DNA of 58,073 nt from Mycobacterium sp. IS-1496 (GTDB lineage: Bacteria; Actinomycetota; Actinomycetes; Mycobacteriales; Mycobacteriaceae), in the NCBI RefSeq assembly GCF_001499995.1, contig NZ_LQIU01000027.1:1-58073 (forward strand), given 5' to 3'. Shown here in pieces: positions 44,206 to 53,125 of this stretch. A program made the position numbers and the translations under genes. How positions within the stretch are numbered: position 1 is the stretch's first letter; every line of letters starts with the position of its first letter. Under the pieces are notes generated by a model. That model saw only the letters and a program-made list of their open reading frames with translations. It had not been told where the DNA came from and did not search any database.

Positions 44206-44225
44206 AACCTAGACGGTCCTACAAT
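44206..44225. promoter_or_regulatory. Back-to-back leaderless promoters for the LOG and STAND-ATPase genes
   Basis: Minus-strand TAGGTT (44211-44206) ends 6 bp before GTG 44199, and plus-strand TACAAT (44220-44225) ends 6 bp before GTG 44232. Only 8 bp separate the two hexamers, so two polymerases could not melt both at once. Confidence 0.5.
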
Positions 44226-44231
44226 CCGGCG

Positions 44232-46340
44232 GTGCCTGTCGACTGGGTGGTGGCGCCGCACGAACCGGCGCTGGAAGCCATCGAGGCGGGGGTTCGCGGG
44301 CGCTCCGGCGCGGTCCTCATCGGCCCGGCCGGGGTGGGTAAGACGACGTTGCTGCGGGCGGCCGCGCAGCGTCTGGGGCCGGGCCCGGCGGTGACGGCAA
44401 CCGCGTCGCAGGCCGTCATCCCGTTCGGCGCCTTGGGCGATCTGATCGACATCCCGGCCACCGGCAAGACCGCCGCGATCGTGCGGGCCGCGCGCGAGAG
44501 GCTGCGCGATCAGGTGCTGTACGTCGACGACGCGCACCTCCTCGACCCGCTGTCGGCGACCCTGCTGTACCAGCTCGGCCTGACCGGCACCGCGAGCCTG
44601 GTGGTGTCGGTGGCCGCAGACGGGCCCGTGCCCGCGCCGTTGGCGGCGCTGTGGGAGGACGATCTGCTGGCCCGCATCGACCTGCAGCCGCCGGGACACG
44701 ACGACGCCCGGGTGGCGGCGCAGGTCGAGTCGTTCATCGCCGATCTCCCCGTCCCGGCGCGGCACGCGCTGGAGTACCTGGCGGTGTGCGATCCGCTGCC
44801 GACGGCGCAGTTGGGTCAGCTGGCCGGTGAGGATGCCGTGGCCGCGGCGACCGCGGCAGGAGCGGTCAGCGTCGACGGTGCGTCGGTCCGTGCCGGGCAT
44901 CCGCTGTTCGTCGACGCCGTGCGGGATCTGATCGGCGGGCCGGAACTGCGCAGGCTGCGCACCGAGGTGGTGGCCCGGCTGTCGGCCGGCCGCCCGACGG
45001 GTGTGCTGGAGCGACTGCGGGTGGCGGCGATGGCGCTCGACAGCGACCACCCGGTGCCCGCCGCGGAGTTGACGTCCGCGGCCGAGGAGGCCTTGCGGCT
45101 CGGCGACCTCCGGTTGAGCGAACGGTTGGCGCGGGCGGCGATGCAGGATCCAGGTGACCTGCGGGCCCGGTTGGCGCTGGGCTACGCGCTCGGTTGGCAG
45201 GGCCGCGGACGCGACGCGGACGAGGTGCTCGCCGGTGTCGACGAGGCCTCGCTCACCGATACGGAGTTGATGGCGTGGGCGCTGCCGTGCGCGGCGAACC
45301 GGTTCTGGATGCTGTCGGAACCCGAACGGGCGACGGCGTTCCTGCGCACGGTGCGCAAGCGGGTCCAGCGCCAGGGCGCCAGGACGACCATCGACGCGCT
45401 GTCATCGACTTTCGCGATGAACGCGGGCACGCCGGCAAGGGCGGTGGAGATCGCCTCCGAGGTACTGGCCTCCGCGGACGCCGACGACACGGCGATCGGG
45501 TGGGCGGCCGCCGCCGCGGCCCTCAGCTGTGCGCGGATGGGCCGGTTCGCCGAGGTCGACGCGCTGGCGGAGCGGGCGGCCGCCGCCCATCATCCCGGCC
45601 TGCTGCGGTTCACCAGCGGGTTCGGACAGACGACGGCGCTGATGATGTCCGGCGACCTGGACCGCGCACACGAACTGGCCCGCCGGCTCACCGATTTCGC
45701 CGAACTGCAGCAGCCGGGCCGGGCCATCGGCGAGGTGCTGATCGCCGACGTCCTCATCGCCCGCGGTGACGTGGACGACGCGGTGGCTCTGTTGCGTGAG
45801 GCCGCCGCGGCGCTCGCACCGACGGGTTATTCGTGGGGTCCGTTGGCGTGGATGCTGCTCGCGCAGGCCCTCGGTGAGCAGGGCGCCGCCGTCGAGGCCG
45901 GTAAGGCGTTGGCCCGCGCCGAGTCTCGGCACGGGCTCAAGTCGATGCTGTTCGCGCCCGAACTCGGTCTCGGCCGGGCATGGACGATGTCGGCGCGGCG
46001 CGACACCCACGGAGCGGTCGCGGCGGCCCGTGACGCGGCTCGCGCCGCCGAGCGGGGCGGTCAGCTGGCGGTGGCGCTGCGGGCGTTGCACATCGCGGTG
46101 CGCCTCGGTGATGCCCGCGCCGCCGACCACATGGCCCGCCTCGGCGTCGACTGCGCGTTCGGGCGGATCGCCCTCCTGCACGCCAGGGCCTTCACGGCGT
46201 CGGATCCGGCCGGTCTGGACGAGGCGGCAGCGGCGTTCGCCGGGATGGGCCTGCAGGGCGCCGCGGCCGACGCCGTACGCCAGGCCGACGCCGCGCGCAC
46301 CGGGAAACTGCCGCCGACCGGTCCGCCGGCCCGCCCTTAA
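44232..46340 (+). CDS. STAND/LuxR-type AAA ATPase with helical repeats, no HTH (Rv1204c-like)
   Basis: 702 aa from GTG 44232. Walker A GPAGVGKT at 31-38 and Walker B VLYVDDAHLL near 95-104 form the ATPase found in large LuxR/MalT regulators. From about residue 250 on there are TPR-like alpha-helical repeats (Ala/Leu/Arg-rich, e.g. RAARDAARAAERGGQLAVAL). Unlike MalT-type regulators the C-terminus (TGKLPPTGPPARP) has no LuxR helix-turn-helix. It may act as a scaffold or signalling ATPase rather than a transcription factor. The TAA stop lies within the promoter hexamer of the next gene. Confidence 0.8.
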   Translation: MPVDWVVAPHEPALEAIEAGVRGRSGAVLIGPAGVGKTTLLRAAAQRLGPGPAVTATASQAVIPFGALGDLIDIPATGKTAAIVRAARERLRDQVLYVDDAHLLDPLSATLLYQLGLTGTASLVVSVAADGPVPAPLAALWEDDLLARIDLQPPGHDDARVAAQVESFIADLPVPARHALEYLAVCDPLPTAQLGQLAGEDAVAAATAAGAVSVDGASVRAGHPLFVDAVRDLIGGPELRRLRTEVVARLSAGRPTGVLERLRVAAMALDSDHPVPAAELTSAAEEALRLGDLRLSERLARAAMQDPGDLRARLALGYALGWQGRGRDADEVLAGVDEASLTDTELMAWALPCAANRFWMLSEPERATAFLRTVRKRVQRQGARTTIDALSSTFAMNAGTPARAVEIASEVLASADADDTAIGWAAAAAALSCARMGRFAEVDALAERAAAAHHPGLLRFTSGFGQTTALMMSGDLDRAHELARRLTDFAELQQPGRAIGEVLIADVLIARGDVDDAVALLREAAAALAPTGYSWGPLAWMLLAQALGEQGAAVEAGKALARAESRHGLKSMLFAPELGLGRAWTMSARRDTHGAVAAARDAARAAERGGQLAVALRALHIAVRLGDARAADHMARLGVDCAFGRIALLHARAFTASDPAGLDEAAAAFAGMGLQGAAADAVRQADAARTGKLPPTGPPARP

Positions 46341-46343
46341 ACT
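46338..46343 (+). promoter_or_regulatory. Putative -10 (TAAACT) overlapping the upstream stop codon
   Basis: TANNNT hexamer whose TAA is the stop codon of the STAND ATPase gene, 6 bp before ATG 46350. Confidence 0.5.
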
Positions 46344-46349
46344 GGCTCC

Positions 46350-47000
46350 ATGACCGGTGGGCCGCTGTTCGTGCAGACCGATGGGCTGCGCCAGTTCTCC
46401 GAGAAGCATGCCGAGATCGCCGCGGGCGTCTCCCAACTGATGGGTGGCTCCCCGACCGTCGCGGGTGTCGAGACCTCCCACGGGCAGGTCGCCTTCGCGG
46501 TGCAGAACGCGCTCGGCACCCTGCTCGGGGCGCGGCAGGGCACGCTGCAGACCACCGCCAACAGCGGTGACAAGATCGCCGAGCTGCTCCGCAAGGCCGC
46601 CGCGGCCTATGACAAGGGCGACGAACGTTCGGCGGGCAAGCTCAAGGCGGCCATGGGCGACGCCGGCGCCGGGACTCCTCCGAATGCGAGCGGTCCGGCG
46701 AGTGGTGGTGCCAACGCGGCGGGCGGGGCGACCGGCGCGATCGCCCAGATGCTGGGTCAGCTCGGCCAATTCGGGCAGTCAGGTCAGCAGGGCAGCGGTG
46801 CGATGCAGGGCATCGCGCAGGCGGCACAGCAGATCCCGCAGCAGGTGATGCAGGGCGTACAGCAGATCGTGGAGTCGGCGACGGGCGCCGCCGGGGAGAC
46901 CGGCGCGCAGGCGGGCCCCGAATCCGAACGGGCGCCCGTGGACGAGACGCGCGAGGGTGAGCCCGAGCCGGCCACCCCGCCCCCGACGCAGCAGGTCTGA
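46350..47000 (+). CDS. EspC-like type VII secretion target
   Basis: 216 aa. The first ~100 residues fit the ESX EspC-type domain: LFVQTDGLRQFSEKHAEIAA, HGQVAFAVQNALG, and YDKGD (Y87-x3-D91), the general YxxxD/E type VII export motif at the end of the helical hairpin. The C-terminal half is Gly/Gln/Ala-rich (LGQLGQFGQSGQQGSGAMQ) and ends acidic. No ESX core genes are nearby, so export would depend on a system encoded elsewhere. It converges on the ABC-F gene, 3 bp between the stops. Confidence 0.65.
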   Translation: MTGGPLFVQTDGLRQFSEKHAEIAAGVSQLMGGSPTVAGVETSHGQVAFAVQNALGTLLGARQGTLQTTANSGDKIAELLRKAAAAYDKGDERSAGKLKAAMGDAGAGTPPNASGPASGGANAAGGATGAIAQMLGQLGQFGQSGQQGSGAMQGIAQAAQQIPQQVMQGVQQIVESATGAAGETGAQAGPESERAPVDETREGEPEPATPPPTQQV

Positions 47001-47003
47001 CCC

Positions 47004-48623
47004 TCACATCTCGGCCAGCACCCCGTCGGCCAGGCGCAGCCACCGGTTCACGCCGATCTCGGCCAGAAACCGCTCGTCGTGGCTGACCACCACGAAGGCC
47101 CCCCGGTACGCGTCGAGCGCCGACTCCAGCTGGCCGACGCTCACCAGGTCGAGGTTGTTGGTCGGTTCGTCGAGCAGCAGCAGTTGCGGCGCGGTTTCGC
47201 CGTAGAGCACGCACGCCAGCGTCGCCCGCAGCCGCTCCCCACCCGAGAGCGCCGACACCGGCAGCTGGATCCGGTCACCGCGGAACAGGAACTGCGCCAA
47301 CAGGTGTCGACTCCTGGTCACCGTCATGTCGGGGGCGAAGCGAGCCAGGTTATCGGCCACCGACAGATCGTCGTCGAGCAGGTCCAGCCGCTGCGAGATG
47401 TAGGCGGTGCGTCCGTCGGCCCGCTGTACGACACCGGCGTCGGGCTCGACGGCTCCGGCGACGATCCGCAGCAGCGTGGATTTGCCCGCGCCGTTCGGCC
47501 CCGTCAGCGCGATGCGCTCCGGCCCGCGGACGGAGAGATCGATCCCGTTGTCCGCGAACAGAATTCGCTCGCCTCGGTGGGCACGCAACCCCCGGCCGGT
47601 GAACAGGGTCCGGCCCGCGGGCACGTGGGTGTCCGGCAGGTCCAGCACGATCGCGTCGTCGTCCCGCAGGGAACGCTCGGCGTCGTCGACCCGTGCTCGC
47701 GCGTCCCCCACCCGCCTGGCGTGGACATCGTCGGCCTTGCCCGCGGACTCCTGCGCTCTGCGCTTTCTCGCTCCGGCGAGGATCTTCGGCAGACCGGCGT
47801 CGGAGAGGTTGCGGGCGGCGGTGTTCGCCCGCCGCACCGCGCGTTCACGGGCCTCCTGCATCTGCCGTTTCTCGCGTTTGAGCTGTTGTTCGGCGTTGCG
47901 CAGGTCGCTCTCTGCCGCCCGCTGCTCGAGCGCCACCGCCTCCCGGTAGACCGTGAAACCGCCGCCGTAGAAGACGATCTCGCCGCGGCTCAGCTCGGCG
48001 ATCCGGTCCATCCGGTCGAGCAGCACCCGGTCGTGGCTGACCAGCAGCAGGGTGCCGCCGAACTCGTCGAGCGCGGCGTACAGCGAACGCCTCGCCCCGG
48101 CGTCGAGGTTGTTGGTCGGCTCGTCGAGCAGCAGGACGTCGGGCCGCTCGAGGAGTTGTGCCGCCAAGCCGAGCGACACGATCTCGCCCCCGGACAGCGT
48201 TTCGAGGCGACGATCGAGACCGACGTGGTCGAGCCCCAGCCGGTCCAGTTGGGCGCGGGCGCGTTCCTCGACGTCCCAGTCGTCGCCGATCGCGGTGAAC
48301 ACGGCGTCGCCGGCGTCACCGGCGGCCAGCGCGTTCAATGCGGCGATCACCGGGGCGACGCCGAGCACGTCGGCGACGGTGAGGCCGGCGGCCAACGGCA
48401 GGGTCTGCGGGAGATGACCGAGCGAACCGGTGACCGTCACGGTGCCGGCCGACGGCCGGAGTTCGCCCGCGATCAACCGCAGCAGGGTCGATTTGCCCGC
48501 ACCGTTGGGGGCGACCAGCCCGGTGCGGCCCGGGTTGAAGGAGGCGGACAGGTCGGCGAAGACAACGGTGTCGTCGGGCCAGGCGAAGGACAGGCCGGAA
48601 CAGACGATCGATGGATCGGACAT
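47004..48623 (-). CDS. ABC-F family ATPase (dual NBD, translation factor or antibiotic-resistance type)
   Basis: 539 aa, two ABC modules and no membrane domain. NBD1: VAPNGAGKSTLLRL, LSGGEIVSLGLAA, LLLDEPTNNLD. An Arg/Glu/Ala-rich linker (about 225-310: QQLKREKRQMQEARERAV) corresponds to the P-site tRNA interaction motif. NBD2: TGPNGAGKSTLLRI, LSGGERLRATLAC, LLLDEPTNNLD. ABC-F proteins act on the ribosome, some protecting it from antibiotics. Start ATG 48623 has only a weak GAGAG. A six-codon leader ORF upstream suggests attenuation control. Confidence 0.88.
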   Translation of the reverse strand: MSDPSIVCSGLSFAWPDDTVVFADLSASFNPGRTGLVAPNGAGKSTLLRLIAGELRPSAGTVTVTGSLGHLPQTLPLAAGLTVADVLGVAPVIAALNALAAGDAGDAVFTAIGDDWDVEERARAQLDRLGLDHVGLDRRLETLSGGEIVSLGLAAQLLERPDVLLLDEPTNNLDAGARRSLYAALDEFGGTLLLVSHDRVLLDRMDRIAELSRGEIVFYGGGFTVYREAVALEQRAAESDLRNAEQQLKREKRQMQEARERAVRRANTAARNLSDAGLPKILAGARKRRAQESAGKADDVHARRVGDARARVDDAERSLRDDDAIVLDLPDTHVPAGRTLFTGRGLRAHRGERILFADNGIDLSVRGPERIALTGPNGAGKSTLLRIVAGAVEPDAGVVQRADGRTAYISQRLDLLDDDLSVADNLARFAPDMTVTRSRHLLAQFLFRGDRIQLPVSALSGGERLRATLACVLYGETAPQLLLLDEPTNNLDLVSVGQLESALDAYRGAFVVVSHDERFLAEIGVNRWLRLADGVLAEM

Positions 48624-48681
48624 GCGTGGGATCTCTCGTGAGCTGCGGGTACGGCGGCACCGCGGAACGGAACAGGACGGC

Positions 48682-48702
48682 TCAGGCGTCGATTCCCAGC
48701 AT
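48682..48702 (-). CDS. Possible leader peptide MLGIDA upstream of the ABC-F gene
   Basis: The minus-strand frame ATG CTG GGA ATC GAC GCC TGA follows TATCGT (48715-48710) by 7 bp, so it would be the leaderless 5' end of the ABC-F transcript. Its stop is 58 nt before the ABC-F start. Short leader ORFs control several ribosome-protection genes by drug-induced stalling; here that is inferred from position only. Confidence 0.35.
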   Translation of the reverse strand: MLGIDA

Positions 48703-48709
48703 GCTTCTC

Positions 48710-48715
48710 ACGATA
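48710..48715 (-). promoter_or_regulatory. Putative -10 (TATCGT) for the ABC-F transcript
   Basis: TANNNT hexamer beginning 9 bp after the dapE stop codon and 7 bp before the leader ATG 48702. TTGACC lies close upstream but at a spacing too short for a -35. Confidence 0.4.
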
Positions 48716-48724
48716 CGGAGACGG

Positions 48725-49825
48725 TCAAGCGGATAAGTAGCGCCGCAGCACGCCGGTGGTCGCGGTGATCTGGCCTACCTCGACCCGCTCGTCCGCGCGG
48801 TGGGCGAGGTTCGGATCACCCGGCCCGTAGTTGACGGCGGGGATGCCCAGCGCCGCGAACCGCGCCACGTCGGTCCACCCGTACTTCGCCCGCGCCCGCC
48901 CGCCGGCCGCCTCGACCAGGGCCGCGGCGGCCGGCTTCGTCAGCCCCGGTAGCGCCCCGGCGGCCGCGTCGGTCTGCTCGATGGCGATGTCGAGTCCGTC
49001 GAGCACCTCGTGCACATGGGTCAGCGCCTGCTCGACGGTGCGGTCGGGCGCGAATCGGAAGTTGACGGTGACCGACGCGGCGTCGGGGATCACGTTGCCG
49101 GCGATGCCGCCGTCTATCCGGACCGCGGAGAGCCCTTCGCGGTAGACGCAGCCGTCGATGTCGACGCTGCGCGCCTGATAGGCCGCCAACCGGTCGAGGA
49201 CCGGGGCGAGTTTGTGAATCGCGTTGTCGCCCAACCAACTTCGTGCAGAATGCGCCCGTGTCCCGGTGGTGCGCACCACGACTCGGAGGGTGCCCTGGCA
49301 ACCGGCCTCGATGAAGCCGCCGGACGGTTCGCCGAGGATCGCGACGTCGGCCTGCAGCCAGTCGGGCAGTTCGCGTTCGATGCGGCCGAGCCCGTTGGCC
49401 GACGCCTCGATCTCCTCGCAGTCGTACATCACCAGCGTGATGTCGTGGGCGGGCTGCGTCACGGTCGCGGCGAGGTGCAGGAACACCGCGTCGCCGGACT
49501 TCATGTCGGAGGTGCCGCAGCCGTGGAGTTCGTCACCCACCAGGCGGCTGGGGACGTTGTCGGCGGCGGGCACCGTGTCGATGTGCCCGGCCAGCAGCAC
49601 GCGGGAGGGCAGCCCACGGTTGGTGCGGGCCAGCACCGCGTCACCGTTGCGGATGACCTCGAAGCCCTCGGTCTGTTCGCGTAGCGCGGCTTCGATCTCG
49701 TCGGCGATGCGCTTCTCGTGACGCGATTCGCTGGGGATGTCGACCAGGGCGGCGGTCAGGTCGACGGGGTCACCACGGAGGTCGAGCGATGAGCCGCTTG
49801 CGCGAAGAGCCTGTGGGGAGACCAT
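48725..49825 (-). CDS. dapE: Succinyl-diaminopimelate desuccinylase
   Basis: 366 aa from ATG 49825. M20 metallopeptidase that hydrolyses N-succinyl-LL-DAP in the succinylase branch of DAP/lysine synthesis, needed for peptidoglycan. Metal-site motifs: [13 protein letters not shown] (His and Asp), [16 protein letters not shown] (bridging Asp), [13 protein letters not shown] (catalytic Glu-Glu), [10 protein letters not shown]. The open frame upstream of ATG 49825 lies in dapD and is not used. It shares a bidirectional promoter with dapD, the preceding enzyme of the pathway. Confidence 0.94.
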   Translation of the reverse strand: MVSPQALRASGSSLDLRGDPVDLTAALVDIPSESRHEKRIADEIEAALREQTEGFEVIRNGDAVLARTNRGLPSRVLLAGHIDTVPAADNVPSRLVGDELHGCGTSDMKSGDAVFLHLAATVTQPAHDITLVMYDCEEIEASANGLGRIERELPDWLQADVAILGEPSGGFIEAGCQGTLRVVVRTTGTRAHSARSWLGDNAIHKLAPVLDRLAAYQARSVDIDGCVYREGLSAVRIDGGIAGNVIPDAASVTVNFRFAPDRTVEQALTHVHEVLDGLDIAIEQTDAAAGALPGLTKPAAAALVEAAGGRARAKYGWTDVARFAALGIPAVNYGPGDPNLAHRADERVEVGQITATTGVLRRYLSA

Positions 49826-49832
49826 GGGGTCA

Positions 49833-49842
49833 ACGGTAATCT
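49833..49842. promoter_or_regulatory. Bidirectional dapE/dapD promoter with overlapping -10 elements
   Basis: The 10-mer ACGGTAATCT contains plus-strand TAATCT (49837-49842), 8 bp before dapD GTG 49851, and minus-strand TACCGT (49838-49833), 7 bp before dapE ATG 49825. The two TANNNT hexamers share the central TA. Start codons are 25 bp apart with no Shine-Dalgarno on either side. Confidence 0.6.
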
Positions 49843-49850
49843 CTAGCCCC

Positions 49851-50798
49851 GTGACTTCAGCTGCAGGAATCGGCCTGGCCACCATCGCCGCCGACGGAAC
49901 CGTCCTCGACACCTGGTACCCGGCGCCCGAACTGGGCGCGGACCTCGGCCAGTCGGGCACGGTGCGTCTGTCTATTGCCGAGGTGCCCGCCGAACTCGGC
50001 GAGCTCACCGGCCGCGACGAGGACCGCGACGTCGACATCGTCGTCGTGCGCACCGTCATCGGGTCGCTGGAGGATAAGCCGGCCGACGGGTACGACGCCT
50101 ACCTGCGGTTGCACCTGCTCTCACACCGGCTGATCCAGCCGCGCGGCGCGAACATGGACGGCATCTTCGGGGTGCTGGCCAACGTGGTCTGGACCAACTA
50201 CGGGCCGTGCGTGGTCGACGGCTTTGAGACCGTCCGCGCCCGGCTCCGGCGCCGCGGCGCGGTCACCGTCTTCGGCATCGACAAGTTCCCCCGGATGGTC
50301 GACTACGTGGCCCCGACGGGTGTGCGCATCGCCGACGCCGACCGCGTGCGGCTGGGTGCGCACCTCGCCGCGGGCACGACGGTGATGCACGAGGGCTTCG
50401 TGAACTACAACGCCGGCACCCTGGGTTCGTCGATGGTGGAGGGCCGGATCTCGGCCGGTGTCGTGGTCGACGACGGCTCCGACGTCGGTGGCGGCGCCTC
50501 GATCATGGGCACCCTGTCCGGTGGCGGCAAGGAGGTCATCTCCGTCGGCAAGCGCTGCCTGCTCGGCGCCAACGCCGGGGTGGGCATCTCGCTGGGCGAC
50601 GACTGCGTCGTGGAGGCCGGTCTCTACGTCACCGCGGGCACCAAGGTGCAGACGTCGGACGGGCAGACGGTGAAGGCCCGGGAGCTCTCCGGCGCGAACA
50701 ACCTGTTGTTCCGGCGCAATTCGGTGTCCGGCGCCGTCGAGGTGGTCAAGCGCGACGGGTCCGGCATCACGCTCAACGAGGCGCTGCACGCGAACTGA
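49851..50798 (+). CDS. dapD: Tetrahydrodipicolinate N-succinyltransferase
   Basis: 315 aa from GTG 49851. Succinylates tetrahydrodipicolinate using succinyl-CoA. Actinobacterial type: N-terminal alpha/beta domain ([20 protein letters not shown]), then a left-handed beta-helix of hexapeptide repeats ([54 protein letters not shown]). The open frame upstream runs into dapE and lacks homology. Its 3' end overlaps the convergent MBL-rhodanese gene by 26 bp. Confidence 0.95.
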   Translation: MTSAAGIGLATIAADGTVLDTWYPAPELGADLGQSGTVRLSIAEVPAELGELTGRDEDRDVDIVVVRTVIGSLEDKPADGYDAYLRLHLLSHRLIQPRGANMDGIFGVLANVVWTNYGPCVVDGFETVRARLRRRGAVTVFGIDKFPRMVDYVAPTGVRIADADRVRLGAHLAAGTTVMHEGFVNYNAGTLGSSMVEGRISAGVVVDDGSDVGGGASIMGTLSGGGKEVISVGKRCLLGANAGVGISLGDDCVVEAGLYVTAGTKVQTSDGQTVKARELSGANNLLFRRNSVSGAVEVVKRDGSGITLNEALHAN

Positions 50799-52134
50799 GC
50801 GGCAATCCTTTGGCGTTGTCGAAATCGTCGTCGATCAGGACGACGTCGCGGCCGGCACGGTCGAGGACGGACGCCGCGATCGACGACCGGTAGCCCGACG
50901 CGCAGTGCACCCAGACCGTTCCGGCGGGGACGTCGTCGAGTCGCTGTGGGAGTTCGTGCAGCGGGACGTTGACGGCTCCGGTGATGTGGTCGTCGTCGTA
51001 TTCGTGGCTCTGCCGCACGTCGAGTACGGCAACCGCGTCATCCTCCAGTTGTGTTGCCAGGCCGGCGAAATCGGACACCGGATAGCTGCCGATCGCGGCC
51101 CCGTCGCGCAGGTCGTCGATGTCGCCGGTGGCCGAACCGGTGAGCCGGTCCACCCCGATGCGCACCAGTTCCCGTTTGGCGTCGTTGATCTGGTCCTGCG
51201 ACTCCCCGATCAGCGTCACCGGGGCGCCCCACTCGTAGAGCCAGCCGAAGTAGCTGACGAAGGACCCGGACAGCTCGAAACCGAGGGTTCCCTGCAGGTG
51301 TCCCGCGGCGAACGCGGTGCGGGTGCGCAGGTCGACCACCCATTCACCGGCTTCGATCCGGCGGCGCAGTTCGGTGGGGTCGACGGGCGCGGGCGGTGTG
51401 AGGTCGACCGGTGCGGGGCCCTCGCGGTTGATGACGCCCATGTGCGCGTAGTAGGCGGGGTAGGCCGCCAGTCCGGCGAGCAGTTCGTCGACGAAGCTCT
51501 GTTCGTCCTGGGTGAGCGCCGGGTTGGCCTGCCGCTGTTCGCCGATGGTCGACGCGTCGCCGGAAGCCGGTGTCGCCGAACAGAAACTGCCGAATCCGTG
51601 GGTCGGGTAGACGCGGGTATCGCCGGGTAGGCACTCGGCGAGCCTGCGCACCGAGTGGTACTGCGCGTGCGTGAGCTCTTCGGTGTCGTCGGCCGCGACC
51701 AGATCGGTGCGTCCAGTGGTCCCGAACAGCATCGAGCCGCCGGTGAAGACGCCGTGGACCGCGCCGGTGTCGTCGCGCAGCACATAGCTGACGTGGTGAT
51801 GGGTGTGGCCCGGCGTGTGGATCACCTCCAACCGGATGGGTCCGGCCTCGATGACATCACCGTCGGTGACGGCGCGCCGGGTGTAGCCGACGTCATCGCC
51901 CGCGGGCACCACGTATTCGGCTCCGACGGTGCGCGAGAGTTCCAGCCCGCCGGTCACGTAGTCGTTGTGCAGGTGGGTCTCCAGCACGTGGGTGATGCGT
52001 GCGCGGCGTTCGGCCGCGAGTGCGAGCACGCGGTCGATGTCGCGCTGCGGATCGATCGCGACGGCGGTGTCACCGTCGCTGATCAGGTAACTGCGGTCAC
52101 CGAGTCCTGAGGTTTCGATGATGGAGACGTCCAT
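50773..52134 (-). CDS. MBL-rhodanese protein, CstB-like, paralogue 2 (altered metal site)
   Basis: 453 aa: metallo-beta-lactamase domain (1-~235), a degenerate rhodanese (~255-345, no active-site Cys) and a C-terminal rhodanese with catalytic Cys in [11 protein letters not shown]. This is the architecture of CstB persulfide dioxygenase-sulfurtransferase. The MBL site has [15 protein letters not shown] and PTHGFGSF, but the Asp of the usual TGD motif is Gly ([17 protein letters not shown]), which may abolish or change iron binding. It begins 16 bp after the exporter gene and is the fourth gene of the operon. The stop lies inside dapD on the other strand. Confidence 0.82.
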   Translation of the reverse strand: MDVSIIETSGLGDRSYLISDGDTAVAIDPQRDIDRVLALAAERRARITHVLETHLHNDYVTGGLELSRTVGAEYVVPAGDDVGYTRRAVTDGDVIEAGPIRLEVIHTPGHTHHHVSYVLRDDTGAVHGVFTGGSMLFGTTGRTDLVAADDTEELTHAQYHSVRRLAECLPGDTRVYPTHGFGSFCSATPASGDASTIGEQRQANPALTQDEQSFVDELLAGLAAYPAYYAHMGVINREGPAPVDLTPPAPVDPTELRRRIEAGEWVVDLRTRTAFAAGHLQGTLGFELSGSFVSYFGWLYEWGAPVTLIGESQDQINDAKRELVRIGVDRLTGSATGDIDDLRDGAAIGSYPVSDFAGLATQLEDDAVAVLDVRQSHEYDDDHITGAVNVPLHELPQRLDDVPAGTVWVHCASGYRSSIAASVLDRAGRDVVLIDDDFDNAKGLPLSSRAAPR

Positions 52135-52150
52135 GGAGATCCCTTCTGGG

Positions 52151-52924
52151 TCAGCGTAGGAAGATGGTGTCGACGAGTACGTATGCGGCGACGGCGAACA
52201 CGAGGTAGGCGAACCACCGTTGCAGCCGGCCGGTGTCGATCTTGGTGCCGAGATGTCCGGCCACCAGCGACGCCGCCATCGCCGCGGCGACGAACACCGC
52301 GGTCACCGTCCAGTCGACGGTGACGGCGTCGAGGTGGGAGAGCACGCCGGCGACGGAGTTGGCGGTGATGATGAGCAGCGAAGTGCCGATGGCCGTGGCC
52401 ATCTCGACGCCGAGCACCACGACGAGCGCCGGGATGATGAGGAACCCGCCGCCGACGCCGAAGAGGCCGGTCAACAGTCCGACCAGCAGGCCGGCGCCGA
52501 TCGACCGGGGTGCGCAGCGCCGCCAGTTCACCCGCCCGCCCCGGACCTCGCATGCGGTGCCGGTGTTCTCCTGGTCGGTGAGCATGCGGGTACCGGCGAC
52601 CACCATCACCGCCGCGAACCCGATCAGCAGCGCCGACTGGGGTAGGTGCCTGCTGATCGCGCTGCCGACGACGGTCGCGGGGACGCCGGCCGCCGCGAAG
52701 ATGCCGGCGAGCCGCCACTGCACCTGTCCGGCACGGACTTTCGGCAGCACCCCGACGACGGAGGCCGCGGCGACGACGATCAGCGAGATGGGGATGGCCT
52801 GCTCGATTCCGAGTCCCATCCCGTAGACCAGCGCGGGGACGGCGAGGATCGATCCCCCGCCGCCCAGCAACCCCAGCAGGACGCCGATCAGCGCACCGAG
52901 GCCCAGTCCTGTCGCCACCGCCAT
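52151..52924 (-). CDS. TauE/SafE (TSUP)-family anion exporter
   Basis: 257 aa, start ATG 52924 behind GAGGAGG. Two homologous halves with the TSUP signature: GLGALIGVLLGLLGGGGSIL in the first and LVGLLTGLFGVGGGFLIIP in the second; about eight helices. TSUP proteins move sulfite, thiosulfate or organosulfonates. Between two persulfide-oxidising enzymes it most likely exports sulfite or thiosulfate, as TauE does in cst operons. Confidence 0.88.
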   Translation of the reverse strand: MAVATGLGLGALIGVLLGLLGGGGSILAVPALVYGMGLGIEQAIPISLIVVAAASVVGVLPKVRAGQVQWRLAGIFAAAGVPATVVGSAISRHLPQSALLIGFAAVMVVAGTRMLTDQENTGTACEVRGGRVNWRRCAPRSIGAGLLVGLLTGLFGVGGGFLIIPALVVVLGVEMATAIGTSLLIITANSVAGVLSHLDAVTVDWTVTAVFVAAAMAASLVAGHLGTKIDTGRLQRWFAYLVFAVAAYVLVDTIFLR

Positions 52925-52942
52925 ACGACCTCCTCTACCCGG

Positions 52943-53107
52943 TCACCGGCGCCAGAACCGGCCGGCGGTGCGGCGCGGTGGTGCAGCGGCTCGTTCGCAG
53001 CGACAACGGTCCGCGGCCGGAACCGACCGCATCACGTCGTCGACGTGCTGGCCGCAGCCGTCCCACGACGTCTTGCCGCAGGACGGGCACGTGACGGCGT
53101 AACACAT
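52943..53107 (-). CDS. Unannotated 54-aa Cys-rich (zinc-ribbon-like) protein
   Basis: ATG 53107 stands a few bases after a strong Shine-Dalgarno (AAAGGAGAG). The frame reads MCYAVTCPSCGKTSWDGCG, QHVDDVMRSVPAADRCRC, then a basic tail ending GRFWRR. Six Cys fall at 2, 7, 10, 18, 35 and 37 with a His at 21, suggesting a CxxC/CxC zinc site. Similar short MCYxVTC-CGKT proteins exist in other actinobacteria as uncharacterised ORFs. It sits in the operon with 18 bp on each side. A thiol-rich protein here could be a sulfur acceptor or sensor; this is inference. Confidence 0.75.
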   Translation of the reverse strand: MCYAVTCPSCGKTSWDGCGQHVDDVMRSVPAADRCRCERAAAPPRRTAGRFWRR

Positions 53108-53125
53108 CTGCCTCTCCTTTCCCGA

